From NCBI GenBank assembly GCA_016177875.1, contig JACOUL010000017.1, positions 1 to 64,000 of the forward strand: DNA of 64,000 nt, written 5' to 3'. The notes beneath the pieces are model-generated. The model was given only the letters and a program-made list of their open reading frames with translations. It searched no databases and was not told where the DNA came from. Of this stretch, positions 28,052-36,953 are shown piece after piece (within the stretch, counting starts at the first letter, position 1; each line of letters begins with the position of its first letter). The translations under genes and the position numbers were made by a program. The stretch is from Burkholderiales bacterium. Its GTDB lineage: Bacteria; Pseudomonadota; Gammaproteobacteria; Burkholderiales; Burkholderiaceae_D.

Positions 28052-29022
28052 GTCCGCTCCTCCGCAGCTACCGATTTCAACCAGAGTCCGCCCCAGGCCG
28101 ATAAACCAATGATGATCAAGCCGATGAATAAAAAGCCGCCGCCCTCGTTATGCCGCAATAAATGTTTCGACAAGAAGACGGTCACGACGACAATGCCGCT
28201 CAGCACGCCGCCGGCCAATACAAATAAATCGGGGCACCGCTGCCGGTAATAGTAGTAAACCGCGCCCATCCACATCGCGTAGACCGGCAAAGCCAGTACA
28301 TGATCCGTGCGATCGAAATCGACGATCGCCCAAATCATCAATGCGGTAATCATGCTGCCGCTCGCCGTGGCCAGTATGCGTGCAGACCAGCGCTCGCGCA
28401 GCCATTCCACGCCGCGCGATGCAGCGATCTCCCAGATCAGCAATGCTGCCGTATTCAATCCGAACAGCGCCCACAAACGCCGCTCCGGGCTGAACAGCAA
28501 GCCGAAAAAGCCGCCGAAAGTTTGGAAGTAAAAAATCGCCGCCAGATTCAATAACGCCAGCCATACCAGCCACAGCGCGCCGAAGCGGGCGATGACGACC
28601 CATGCGAATGAGGCGATCGCCCAGGCCGCAAACAACTCATAGGTATCTGCACCGGTTTGATAGATCTGGCCGACCAATGCCAGCAGGGCGCCGGTCAGCA
28701 AAGTCGCCAGCAGCAACACCGCTTTACCTGCCGTGCGCTCCAAGTCGAGACGCCAGCACAAGGCCAAGCTGGCGATGATGAAACACTCAACCAAACCGAA
28801 TTTGGCGAAGCGTCCCATTTCTTTCCAGTTGTAGGCAAAGAAAAAAATGACGGCCGCCGCGCAAAACACGGTGCCGAGCCACAAGGTCAGTTGATCGAAA
28901 AATCTGCCCCAGTCGCGCGGGCGCGGCATCACGCCCGCCAGGCGCAGCGCTTCCGGCGCCTTGTCGGGAGGAAGTTTTCCCTCTTCTATCCATTCGAGAA
29001 TAGATGTACGCGATCCGTTCAT
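28048..29022 (-). CDS. DUF2157 polytopic membrane protein
   Basis: This 324-aa protein has a cytoplasmic N-terminal helical segment (about 1-45, with LEWIEEGKLPPDKAPEALRLAG) followed by about 9-10 membrane helices, matching the DUF2157 layout. It is first of the DUF2157-DUF4401-GDYXXLXY operon. Function is unknown; the association with a GDYXXLXY anchor suggests a membrane complex. Ninety-eight bases separate it from the upstream tetR gene on the same strand, with no obvious terminator. Confidence 0.87.
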   Translation of the reverse strand: MNGSRTSILEWIEEGKLPPDKAPEALRLAGVMPRPRDWGRFFDQLTLWLGTVFCAAAVIFFFAYNWKEMGRFAKFGLVECFIIASLALCWRLDLERTAGKAVLLLATLLTGALLALVGQIYQTGADTYELFAAWAIASFAWVVIARFGALWLVWLALLNLAAIFYFQTFGGFFGLLFSPERRLWALFGLNTAALLIWEIAASRGVEWLRERWSARILATASGSMITALMIWAIVDFDRTDHVLALPVYAMWMGAVYYYYRQRCPDLFVLAGGVLSGIVVVTVFLSKHLLRHNEGGGFLFIGLIIIGLSAWGGLWLKSVAAEERT

Positions 29023-29120
29023 AACCGCTCCTTGATGACAGTTCAGTAGCGGATACTAGCAAATAGCCAGGTCTACCCAAACTTAAATGGAGACGAGTAT
29101 CGGCTTTTAATACGGAGAGT

Positions 29121-29768
29121 TTATTGATGCGCCTGATGTTTGCGCAGCGTAAGCGCGTGGCGCAGATTGTCGATGCATGCATCGACCAGGCGCGCCGCGT
29201 CGCGCGCCAAATTAAAACTGGCGGGAGAAAACAGCCAATTGTTCAATATGCCGCTCCAGCTGGCATGAAACATGGTGGCTGCAATGCGAACATCGAGATC
29301 CGCCGGCAACTGCCCCTTGGCGACCGCGTTTTTGAGTATGCGTTCGATATTGCTGGTGCCGCGATGAAAACTTTGCTGCTGCCGGCTCATGATGAGATCG
29401 GCGGCATCGATGTATTCGCAGCGGTGAAACAAAATGCCGAATACTTTGCGCGTGCGCTCGTTTTCCGCGGCTTCGCGCAATACGAATAGGCAGGTATTGC
29501 GCAATTGTCCGAGCGGATCGCCCGTCTTGTCATCCGCGCTTGCTTGCACCATGGCTTCCACCGGAAAGCGTACGCGTTCGCACATCGCATCGAACAAATC
29601 GCTCTTGTTCTTGAAATGCCAGTAAATGGCGCCGCGCGTGACGTCCGCTGCTTGCGCGATGTGTTCCAGCGAAGTGCGCGCGACGCCTTGCTCATGAAAT
29701 ACATTTTCCGCCGCATCCAGTATCCGGTTGCGGGTTTCTTGCGCTTCTTCCTTGGTGCATCTCGCCAT
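29121..29768 (-). CDS. AcrR/TtgR-type TetR repressor of the acrAB-oprM-like operon
   Basis: This 215-aa TetR regulator begins MARCTKEEAQETRNRILDAA and has the HTH TSLEHIAQAADVTRGAIYWHF, very like E. coli AcrR (MARKTKQEA..., GAIYWHFKNK). The C-terminal half is the drug-binding helical domain. It is divergent from the RND adaptor gene, and an AcrR-like 8-8-8 operator lies 25 bp from its start. Repression of both directions, relieved by drugs or other lipophilic ligands, is the expected mode. Confidence 0.93.
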   Translation of the reverse strand: MARCTKEEAQETRNRILDAAENVFHEQGVARTSLEHIAQAADVTRGAIYWHFKNKSDLFDAMCERVRFPVEAMVQASADDKTGDPLGQLRNTCLFVLREAAENERTRKVFGILFHRCEYIDAADLIMSRQQQSFHRGTSNIERILKNAVAKGQLPADLDVRIAATMFHASWSGILNNWLFSPASFNLARDAARLVDACIDNLRHALTLRKHQAHQ

Positions 29769-29792
29769 ATCGTTTCGGGCCGGGAGCGACTA

Positions 29793-29820
29793 AACATACA
29801 GTCTTGAATGTATATATAAT
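29793..29820. promoter_or_regulatory. AcrR-type operator overlapping a TATAAT box
   Basis: AACATACA-GTCTTGAA-TGTATATA (29793-29816) has 8-bp arms around an 8-bp centre. Spacing and arm sequence match the E. coli AcrR site (TACATACA, 8 bp, TGTATGTA), including the GAA at the end of the spacer. A TATAAT at 29815-29820 overlaps the right arm, about 95 bp before the adaptor ATG. No good -35 is visible. Bound repressor would occlude this promoter. Confidence 0.7.
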
Positions 29821-29915
29821 ACCCGATGCGGAGCCTCCAAGAACGCCTTTCCGCGCCACCCGCTTCAAAGTCGATGCCTGCGTCCGGCAGACTCCCATTA
29901 CCGTACGAGACTTTT

Positions 29916-31085
29916 ATGAATGTAAATCGTTTTACGTGTATCGCTGGTATTGCAATCACGGCAGCGCTGGTCGCCGGATGCGGCGAAAAGGCCGCCACCG
30001 CGCAGACGCCGGGCAAAGCGCCGCCGCCGGCCGAAGTCGCGGTGATCACCGTCGCGCCGCAGCAGCTGGCGCTCACCAATGAATTGCCGGGACGATTGGA
30101 AGCCGCGCGCATTGCGCAAGTGCGCGCGCGCGTGCCGGGCGTGGTGTTGCAGCGCGTATTCCGCGAAGGCAGCGAAGTGAAAGCCGGAGAAGTGTTGTAT
30201 CGCATCGATCCCGCACCGTTTCAAGCCGCCTACAACAGCGCTCAAGCGGCTGTCGCCAAGACCGAAGCCAATCTCGCGCAAGCGACGTTGAAGGCGCAAC
30301 GTTATGCGCCGCTGGTCGAAACCCATGCCATCAGCAAGCAAGAATACGATGAGGCAACGACGGCGCAAAAACAAGCCGCCGCCGATGCCGCAGCCGCCAA
30401 GGCGGCGCAAGAAACCGCACGCTTGAATCTCGGCTATGCTACCGTGACGGCGCCGATCGCCGGCCGCATCGGCCGCGCGCTGGTGACCGAAGGCGCGCTG
30501 GTCGGACAAGGCGAAGCAACACAGCTGGCCGTTATTCAGCAGCTCGATCCCATCTTCATTAACCTCACCCAATCGAGCGCGGAGCTGCTGCGCTTGAAGC
30601 AAGCCTTCTCCGGCGGCAAACTCAAGAGCGTCGGCCCCGATCAAGCCAAGGTGACGCTGGTGACGGAAGACGGCCGGCCTTATTCTCTGCCCGGCAAACT
30701 TTTATTTTCGGATATCTCGGTCGATGAAAGCACCGGCGCCATCACGCTGCGCGCGGAATTCCCCAATCCGGATCGCCTGCTTTTGCCCGGCATGTTCGTA
30801 CGCGCGCGCGTCGAGCAAGCCGTGAGCGATAACGCCATCACCGTGCCGCAGCAAGCGGTGGTGCGCGGCCCCAATGGCGCCACCGTCACGGTGGTGACGC
30901 CGGAAAACAAAGCCGTCGTGCGTGCGGTCAAGGCCGATAACAGCCAAGGCGATTCGTGGATTATTGCCGAAGGCTTGAAGCCGGGCGAGCGCGTCATCGT
31001 CGAAGGTTTTCAAAAAGTGAAACCGGATGCGACTGTCAAACCGGTCGAATGGAAAAATCCCCTGACCGCCCCCAAGGGCAAGTAA
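29916..31085 (+). CDS. AcrA/MexA-type RND periplasmic adaptor lipoprotein
   Basis: This 389-aa membrane-fusion protein has a signal peptide ending in lipobox LVAGC (Cys near residue 21). It has paired lipoyl motifs (VRARVPGVVLQRVFREGSEV and VTAPIAGRIGRALVTEG), a hairpin (about 100-170), a beta-barrel and a membrane-proximal domain ending in VEGFQKVKPD. These are canonical AcrA/MexA features. The ATG at 29916 is chosen because it starts the signal peptide; a longer frame to 29826 would precede it with non-signal sequence. It is first gene of the adaptor-pump-channel operon. Confidence 0.94.
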   Translation: MNVNRFTCIAGIAITAALVAGCGEKAATAQTPGKAPPPAEVAVITVAPQQLALTNELPGRLEAARIAQVRARVPGVVLQRVFREGSEVKAGEVLYRIDPAPFQAAYNSAQAAVAKTEANLAQATLKAQRYAPLVETHAISKQEYDEATTAQKQAAADAAAAKAAQETARLNLGYATVTAPIAGRIGRALVTEGALVGQGEATQLAVIQQLDPIFINLTQSSAELLRLKQAFSGGKLKSVGPDQAKVTLVTEDGRPYSLPGKLLFSDISVDESTGAITLRAEFPNPDRLLLPGMFVRARVEQAVSDNAITVPQQAVVRGPNGATVTVVTPENKAVVRAVKADNSQGDSWIIAEGLKPGERVIVEGFQKVKPDATVKPVEWKNPLTAPKGK

Positions 31086-31097
31086 GGGGAATCGCGC

Positions 31098-34000
31098 ATG
31101 GCAAAATTTTTTATCGACCGCCCGGTCTTCGCCTGGGTTATCGCCCTCTTCATTATTCTGGGCGGCATACTGGCGATCCGCGGTTTGCCGGTGTCGCAAT
31201 ATCCAAGCATCGCGCCGCCGTCTATTGTCGTCACCGCCACCTACCCCGGCGCCACCGCGCAGACGCTCGACGATAGCGTGACCAGCCTGATCGAACAGGA
31301 AATGAACGGCGCCGACGGTTTGCAATACGTCGAGTCGCAAAGCCAAGCCAACGGCCAAGCCACCATCACCGTCACTTTCCTGCCTGGCACGAACCCCGAC
31401 CTAGCGGCAGTGGATGTGCAAAACCGCATCAAGCGTGTCGAGCCGCGCCTGCCGCAAGCAGTGACGCAGCAAGGCGTGCAGGTTAACAAAGCGCGCAGCA
31501 ACTTCCTGATGTTCGTCACGCTTTCGTCCACGGATAACAGCTTGGATCCGGTGGCGCTGGGCGATTACCTGTCGCGCAATGTCTTGAATGAAGTCAAGCG
31601 CGTACCGGGCGTCGGCCAAGCGCAATTATTCGGCACCGAGCGCGCGATGCGCGTATGGATCGACCCGGTCAAGCTGGCTGGCTACAAACTCACGCCGTCT
31701 GACGTAACAACGGCCATTCGCAGTCAAAACGCGCAAGTCGGCTCCGGCACTTTGGGTGATACGCCCAATCCTCAAACGCAGCAAATCTCCGCGACCGTCG
31801 TGGTGACCGGCCAATTAGGGTCGATCGAAGAATTCGGCAAGATCGTGCTGCGCGCCAATCCGGACGGCTCGGTCGTGCGCTTGCGCGACGTCGCGCGCCT
31901 GGAGATCGGCGGGCAATCGTATGAACGCTCCGCTCGCTTGGATGGCAAGCCGACATCCGCGATCGGCATTCAAACCTCGCCCACCGCCAATGCGCTGCAG
32001 ACCGCGACAGCCGTGCGCGCCAAGCTGGAAGAATTGAAAAAATTCTTTCCCGCCGGCGTGAAATACGAGATTCCTTACGACACTTCACGGTTCGTGAAGA
32101 TCTCGATAGAAGAAGTGGTCAAGACTTTGCTCGAAGCCATACTGCTGGTGTTCCTGGTGATGTACGTGTTCTTGCAAAACCTCCGCTACACGTTGATTCC
32201 CACCATCGTGGTGCCGGTCGCCTTGATGGGCACTTTCGCCACCATGTTTGCGGCGGGTTTCTCGATCAACGTGCTGACCATGTTCGGCATGGTGCTCGCC
32301 ATCGGCATCCTGGTCGATGACGCGATCGTGGTGGTGGAAAACGTCGAACGCATCATGCGCGAAGAAGGATTGCCGCCGCGCGAAGCGACGCGTAAAGCGA
32401 TGGGTCAAATCACGGCGGCGATCGTCGGCATCACGCTGGTGCTGATTGCCGTATTCATTCCCATGGCTTTCTTCGGCGGCGCGGTCGGTGCGATTTACCG
32501 CCAATTCTCGCTGTCGATGGTGGCGTCCATGGTGTTTTCCGCCTTGATGGCGCTGTCGCTCACGCCGGCGCTGTGCGCCACGCTCTTGCGTCCGATCGAT
32601 GCCGACCATCACGAAAAGAAAGGATTTTTCGGCTGGTTCAATCGGACCTTCCATCGCGCATCGAATAACTATCAAGGCGTGGTCGGCAAGATGCTGGGCA
32701 AAACGACGCGCTACATGGCGATTTACGGCGCGATCATCGTGTGCGTCGGCGTGCTCTATGCCCGTCTGCCCTCCTCCTTTTTGCCGAGTGAAGACCAGGG
32801 CTTCTTGATCACCAATATTCAATTGCCGCCCGGCGCCTCGGCCAACCGCACGCTGGAAGTATTGAAGCAGCTGGAAGATTACTATATGAAGCAACCGGCA
32901 ATCGAGCATGTGGTGGCGGTTACCGGCTTCAGCTTTTCCGGCAGCGGGCAAAATGCCGGCTTGGCATTCACGCCGCTGAAGGATTGGAAAGAGCGCGATG
33001 AAAACAACTCGGCGTCGGCCATCGCCGGCCGCGCGATGGGCGCCTTATCCCAGATCCGCGACGCGATTATTTTCCCGGTCAATCCGCCGCCGATCCGCGA
33101 ACTCGGCAATGCCACCGGTTTTACTTTCCGCCTGCAAGACCGCGGCGGTTTGGGACATGATGCGCTGCTCGCCGCGCGCAATCAGTTGCTCGGCCTGGCA
33201 AGCAAAAGTTCCGTGTTGAAAGGCGTTCGCGCCGAGGGCCTGGAAGATACCCCGCAACTCGAACTGCAAATCGATCGCGATAAAGCCAATGCGCTCGGCG
33301 TCATCTTCACCGATATCAACAGCACGCTGACCACGGCAATCGGCTCAAGTTATGTGAACGACTTTCCCAATCAAGGCCGCCAGCAGCGCGTAATCGTCCA
33401 AGCCGACGCGCCGCAGCGCCTGCGTCCCGAAGACTTGATGCGCCTCTACGTGCGCAACAACAAGGGCGTCATGGTGCCCTTCTCGTCGTTCACCAATTCG
33501 CGCTGGATCACCGGCCCGGTGCAGCTGGTGCGCTACAACGGCTACCCCGCTTACAAGATATCCGGCGAAGCCGCAGCCGGACGCAGCACCGGCGAAGCCA
33601 TGGCGGAAATGGAAAAGCTGGCGGCGCAGCTGCCCAATGGCTTCGGCTATGAATGGACCGGCCAGTCCTTTGAAGAAAAGGCCTCCGGCGCGCAAGCGCC
33701 TGCGCTCTTTTTGCTGTCCCTGCTGGCGGTGTTCTTAGTGCTCGCCGCCTTGTATGAAAGCACCTCGATTCCTTTCTCGGTCATGCTGGTGGTGCCGCTC
33801 GGGATTATCGGCTCGCTGTTGGGAGCCACGCTGCGCGGCATGCCGAACGACGTGTACTTCAAGGTGGGCTTGATCGCCATCATCGGCCTGTCGGCGAAGA
33901 ACGCGATTCTGATCATCGAATTCGCCAAGGATTTGCAGGCGCAAGGCAAGACCTTGTACGACGCCACCATGGAAGCGGTGCATCTGCGCTTTCGGCCGAT

Positions 34001-34253
34001 CCTGATGACCTCGCTTGCCTTCATCCTGGGCGTGCTGCCGCTGGTGATCGCCAGCGGCGCCGGTTCGGCCAGCCAGCGCGCGATCGGCACCGGCGTAATG
34101 GGCGGCATGATCACCGCCACCGTGTTTGCCGTGTTCCTGGTGCCGGTATTTTTCGTGGTCGTGCGCAGGGTATTCAAAGGCAGCGAACGGCAGCGCCGCA
34201 TGTATGCCGGCGAGATCGATCAAGGAGATCAAGGCGGGGAGACCAAGGCATGA
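31098..34253 (+). CDS. AcrB/MexB-type RND multidrug efflux pump
   Basis: This 1051-aa HAE1 pump starts MAKFFIDRPVFAWVIALFI, as AcrB and MexB do. TM4 carries the DD pair (GILVDDAIVVVENVER), TM10 the Lys (GLSAKNAILIIEF), and TM12 is followed by a short cytoplasmic tail. A full proton-relay set implies activity. The flanking adaptor (12 bp upstream) and channel gene (ATGA overlap at 34250-34253) give a complete tripartite pump. Likely substrates are lipophilic drugs, dyes and detergents, by family only. Confidence 0.96.
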   Translation: MAKFFIDRPVFAWVIALFIILGGILAIRGLPVSQYPSIAPPSIVVTATYPGATAQTLDDSVTSLIEQEMNGADGLQYVESQSQANGQATITVTFLPGTNPDLAAVDVQNRIKRVEPRLPQAVTQQGVQVNKARSNFLMFVTLSSTDNSLDPVALGDYLSRNVLNEVKRVPGVGQAQLFGTERAMRVWIDPVKLAGYKLTPSDVTTAIRSQNAQVGSGTLGDTPNPQTQQISATVVVTGQLGSIEEFGKIVLRANPDGSVVRLRDVARLEIGGQSYERSARLDGKPTSAIGIQTSPTANALQTATAVRAKLEELKKFFPAGVKYEIPYDTSRFVKISIEEVVKTLLEAILLVFLVMYVFLQNLRYTLIPTIVVPVALMGTFATMFAAGFSINVLTMFGMVLAIGILVDDAIVVVENVERIMREEGLPPREATRKAMGQITAAIVGITLVLIAVFIPMAFFGGAVGAIYRQFSLSMVASMVFSALMALSLTPALCATLLRPIDADHHEKKGFFGWFNRTFHRASNNYQGVVGKMLGKTTRYMAIYGAIIVCVGVLYARLPSSFLPSEDQGFLITNIQLPPGASANRTLEVLKQLEDYYMKQPAIEHVVAVTGFSFSGSGQNAGLAFTPLKDWKERDENNSASAIAGRAMGALSQIRDAIIFPVNPPPIRELGNATGFTFRLQDRGGLGHDALLAARNQLLGLASKSSVLKGVRAEGLEDTPQLELQIDRDKANALGVIFTDINSTLTTAIGSSYVNDFPNQGRQQRVIVQADAPQRLRPEDLMRLYVRNNKGVMVPFSSFTNSRWITGPVQLVRYNGYPAYKISGEAAAGRSTGEAMAEMEKLAAQLPNGFGYEWTGQSFEEKASGAQAPALFLLSLLAVFLVLAALYESTSIPFSVMLVVPLGIIGSLLGATLRGMPNDVYFKVGLIAIIGLSAKNAILIIEFAKDLQAQGKTLYDATMEAVHLRFRPILMTSLAFILGVLPLVIASGAGSASQRAIGTGVMGGMITATVFAVFLVPVFFVVVRRVFKGSERQRRMYAGEIDQGDQGGETKA

Positions 34254-35668
34254 AAAAATCGACTCTGACTCTCGTCATTGCAGGCGTACTCGCCGGCTGC
34301 TCGATGACGCCGGAATATGTGCGGCCGGAAGCGCCGGTCGCCACTACCTTCCCCGCTGACACTGCCGGCAAAGCGGCGCCTAATGTTACGCGTATTGCAA
34401 GCGACATCGGCTGGCGTGAATTCTTTACCGACGCACGCCTGCAATCGATCATTACCGCCGCGCTCGACAACAACCGCGACTTGCGCACCGCGGCGCTGCG
34501 CATCGAGGAAGCCCGCGCGCAATACAACATTCAATCAGCCGACCTGCTGCCGACGATCAACGCGACCGCCACCGGTTCGCGTGCGCGCGTGCCGGGCAGC
34601 TTGAATTCCACCGGCACCTCGATCGTCACCAGCTCTTATCAAGTCGGTTTGAGCCTGGCGTCATTTGAATTGGATTTCTTCGGCCGCGTACGCAGTTTGA
34701 ATGAGGCCGCGCTGTCGCAATATCTCGCCACCGAAGAAGCGCGCCGCGCCGCGCATATCAGCTTGATCGCGGAAGTCGCCAAGGCTTACCTTGCCGAACG
34801 CGCCTTTACCGAACAGCTCGCTTTAGCGCAGCGGACCCTGGTCGGCCGCGAAAAAGGCTATAGCCTTGCCAAACAACGCTTCGACGTCGGCGCCTCCTCC
34901 GCACTCGACTTGCGCGCGAACGAAGCCCTGGTCGCCGCAGCGCGCGTGGCGGTCGCCACCTTGACGCGACAGCGCGTGCAAGCCGCCAATGCCTTGACGC
35001 TCTTGATCGGCAAGCCGCTGACCGATTTGCCGGCAGCGCAAGCGCTCTCTTCGCAAAATATCGTCACCGAATTGCCGGCAGGCTTGCCTTCCGATTTGCT
35101 CACAAATCGCCCCGACATACGCGCGGCGGAAGAACGTTTAAAGGCTTCCAACGCCAATATCGGCGCAGCACGCGCAGCCTTCTTCCCGCGCATTTCACTG
35201 ACCGCCTCGCTCGGCACGTCGAGCAATGCGCTATCCGGCTTGCTCGACGCCGGCTCACGCAGCTGGACCTTCGCGCCGCAATTGGTGCTGCCGATCTTCG
35301 ACTACGGCCGCAACAGCGGCAACTTGACGCTTGCCGAAGTGCGCAAGAACATTGCCGTGGCCGATTATGAAAAGACGATTCAAGTCGCTTTCCGCGAAGT
35401 GGCTGATGCGCTTGCCGCGCGTGGCGCATTGACCGATCAAATCGAAGCGCAGCGCGTCGCTACCGAAGCGCAAGCTGAACGCCTGCGCTTGTCCGATCTG
35501 CGTTTCAAGAACGGCGTTGCCAGCTCGCTGGATGTGCTGGATGCGGAGCGCGAGTTGTTCAATGCAGAGCAAGCGCTGGTGCAGGCGCGGTTGCTGCGCT
35601 TGACCAATGCGATTGATTTGTATCGGGCGCTAGGTGGTGGATTGCGGGAGAAGGTGGAAAGCAAGTAG
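34250..35668 (+). CDS. OprM/NodT-type outer membrane efflux lipoprotein
   Basis: This 472-aa outer-membrane factor has a signal peptide with lipobox VLAGC (Cys17) and the N-terminal SMTPEYVRPEAPV typical of the NodT family. Two OEP repeats follow; the second contains the conserved SSLDVLDAERELFNAEQALV. It completes the acrAB-type pump. The start lies in an ATGA overlap with the pump stop. A strong hairpin terminator follows 30 bp downstream. Confidence 0.94.
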   Translation: MKKSTLTLVIAGVLAGCSMTPEYVRPEAPVATTFPADTAGKAAPNVTRIASDIGWREFFTDARLQSIITAALDNNRDLRTAALRIEEARAQYNIQSADLLPTINATATGSRARVPGSLNSTGTSIVTSSYQVGLSLASFELDFFGRVRSLNEAALSQYLATEEARRAAHISLIAEVAKAYLAERAFTEQLALAQRTLVGREKGYSLAKQRFDVGASSALDLRANEALVAAARVAVATLTRQRVQAANALTLLIGKPLTDLPAAQALSSQNIVTELPAGLPSDLLTNRPDIRAAEERLKASNANIGAARAAFFPRISLTASLGTSSNALSGLLDAGSRSWTFAPQLVLPIFDYGRNSGNLTLAEVRKNIAVADYEKTIQVAFREVADALAARGALTDQIEAQRVATEAQAERLRLSDLRFKNGVASSLDVLDAERELFNAEQALVQARLLRLTNAIDLYRALGGGLREKVESK

Positions 35669-35698
35669 GCCGATTCAACTAAGTAGTCAACGCCATAC

Positions 35699-35733
35699 AA
35701 AAAGCCGACAGAAGAAATTCTGGCGGCTTTTTT
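35699..35733 (+). terminator. Rho-independent terminator of the acrAB-oprM-like operon
   Basis: The left arm is AAAAAGCCGACAGAA, the loop GAAA, and the right arm TTCTGGCGGCTTTTTT: GCCG pairs with CGGC, CAGAA with TTCTG, with one mismatch between the two blocks. It ends in six Ts. The A-run on the left would also allow activity on the other strand. Confidence 0.85.
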
Positions 35734-35907
35734 GTTTGCGTGACACTTGTCTCGCTACTAGATTAGGCGACCAAAAGTAAAGGTAAAATAGGCAACCGGC
35801 CTCTGAAGAACCATAGTGGGCACCGGTTTCCTGCGAATGACGCCACCACGGTATACGACACGGGGGGTATGCGTCATGGTTTGTCGTATACAACAAGTAG
35901 GCATCAC

Positions 35908-36207
35908 ATGCCCCGCGAATTGCTTACCCTTCTTGTTATCCTTGCAATCGGCTTGGCCCTTGGCGCTATCGATGCTGCTATTCGGCGGCGTGCTCTCCGT
36001 CGTGACAAAAACTGTCAATGCGCCCGTTGCGCCAACCCCTTGGCCCCAATGCAGTCTGAATTGATTCCTGTGTCCGGGGGAGAAATTCACACTCTTGCTC
36101 GTATGTGCTCTGCTTGCGCCAGCAGAGACAAAAAAATTCGTCGAGTTACATGGGGTGTGCTCGGCACTGCCTTCTTCCTCACAGTTGTAATGCTGTGGGT
36201 ACGCTGA
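35908..36207 (+). CDS. Small membrane protein with zinc-ribbon-like Cys motifs
   Basis: This 99-aa protein has an N-terminal membrane helix (LLTLLVILAIGLALGAID), a short basic loop, two Cys clusters (CQCARC and, about 35 residues later, CSACASRDKK) that could hold a zinc ion, and a C-terminal membrane helix. I do not recognise the family. The ATG at 35908 follows a weak AGTAGG. It stands between the efflux-operon terminator and the SMI1/KNR4 gene, 24 bp before the latter, and may be an accessory insertion. Confidence 0.6.
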   Translation: MPRELLTLLVILAIGLALGAIDAAIRRRALRRDKNCQCARCANPLAPMQSELIPVSGGEIHTLARMCSACASRDKKIRRVTWGVLGTAFFLTVVMLWVR

Positions 36208-36231
36208 TGGCTAACGTTAAGCGTTAATCCG

Positions 36232-36876
36232 ATGAGCTATACCATATATCGCCACCTTGCCATCGAGGGCGCAAAGCCTCCTCCAACCGAGTCACAGCTT
36301 CGCGTAATCGAAGATGAGTTGGGCGCCAAGCTACCGCTCTCCTTCAAGGAGTACCTAAATGTCGCAAACGGCGGGTACTTGGAGTACATGATTGACGTAC
36401 CTATTGGCACAGGGCAAATCGAAGGACTATCGTTTTGCGGCCTATTCTCCGCAGATATCGGCACCTTTTGCGACGAAACATTCGTTGGTGAGATTCGATC
36501 AGGTCGCGAGTACACGAAAATTCCCAAAGGAGTGCTTCCCTTTGCACGCGACGGTGGTGGATCAATTGTCTACCTCGACCTTACTTCAGAAGGTAATGGC
36601 CGCGTAGTTGCCTTCGTGGAGGGCTTGCCGGGCTGGGCAGGCAAGCGGACTGAATCAGCCTTCGTTCAACTCGCTTCATCATTTGACGAATACGTGGACA
36701 AATTGAAAATTGATCTCGACGCAGTAATCGATCACTTGGAGAATGATGCATCTAAGCTTTCTCACATTACGGCGACGGAAGAGTGGCTCGACATCGGTTT
36801 GCCAAACTGGCGAAGTAACTCGTCTCTCATAAGCGCCCTTCAAGTCGCCAGAGAGCGCATTGGCCAGCAGGTATAG
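36232..36876 (+). CDS. SMI1/KNR4 family protein (orphan immunity-like)
   Basis: This 214-aa protein has the SMI1/KNR4 (SUKH) signature: ESQLRVIEDELGAKLPLSFKE with the following VANGGYL, and a later FARDGGGSIVYLDL. In bacteria these proteins are often immunity factors against polymorphic toxins, but some are orphans. No toxin, VgrG, Rhs or CDI gene is present nearby. The gene seems somewhat less GC-rich than the neighbouring efflux genes (an impression, not a count), which would fit horizontal acquisition. Confidence 0.85.
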   Translation: MSYTIYRHLAIEGAKPPPTESQLRVIEDELGAKLPLSFKEYLNVANGGYLEYMIDVPIGTGQIEGLSFCGLFSADIGTFCDETFVGEIRSGREYTKIPKGVLPFARDGGGSIVYLDLTSEGNGRVVAFVEGLPGWAGKRTESAFVQLASSFDEYVDKLKIDLDAVIDHLENDASKLSHITATEEWLDIGLPNWRSNSSLISALQVARERIGQQV

Positions 36877-36953
36877 CCGCGAACGCCTAATTACAACGTT
36901 GGCATCGAACGAATATTAAGGAACGCCCCCAATATGAAAAGGAACCTCCCCAA

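Noticed and set aside
36208..36900. Integron attC-like sequences (GCGTTAATCCG; GCCTAATTACAACGTTGGC) around the SMI1/KNR4 gene
   Set aside because: The short GTT-type cores are suggestive, but no site with paired arms of normal length was found and no integrase is present, so I did not call cassettes.
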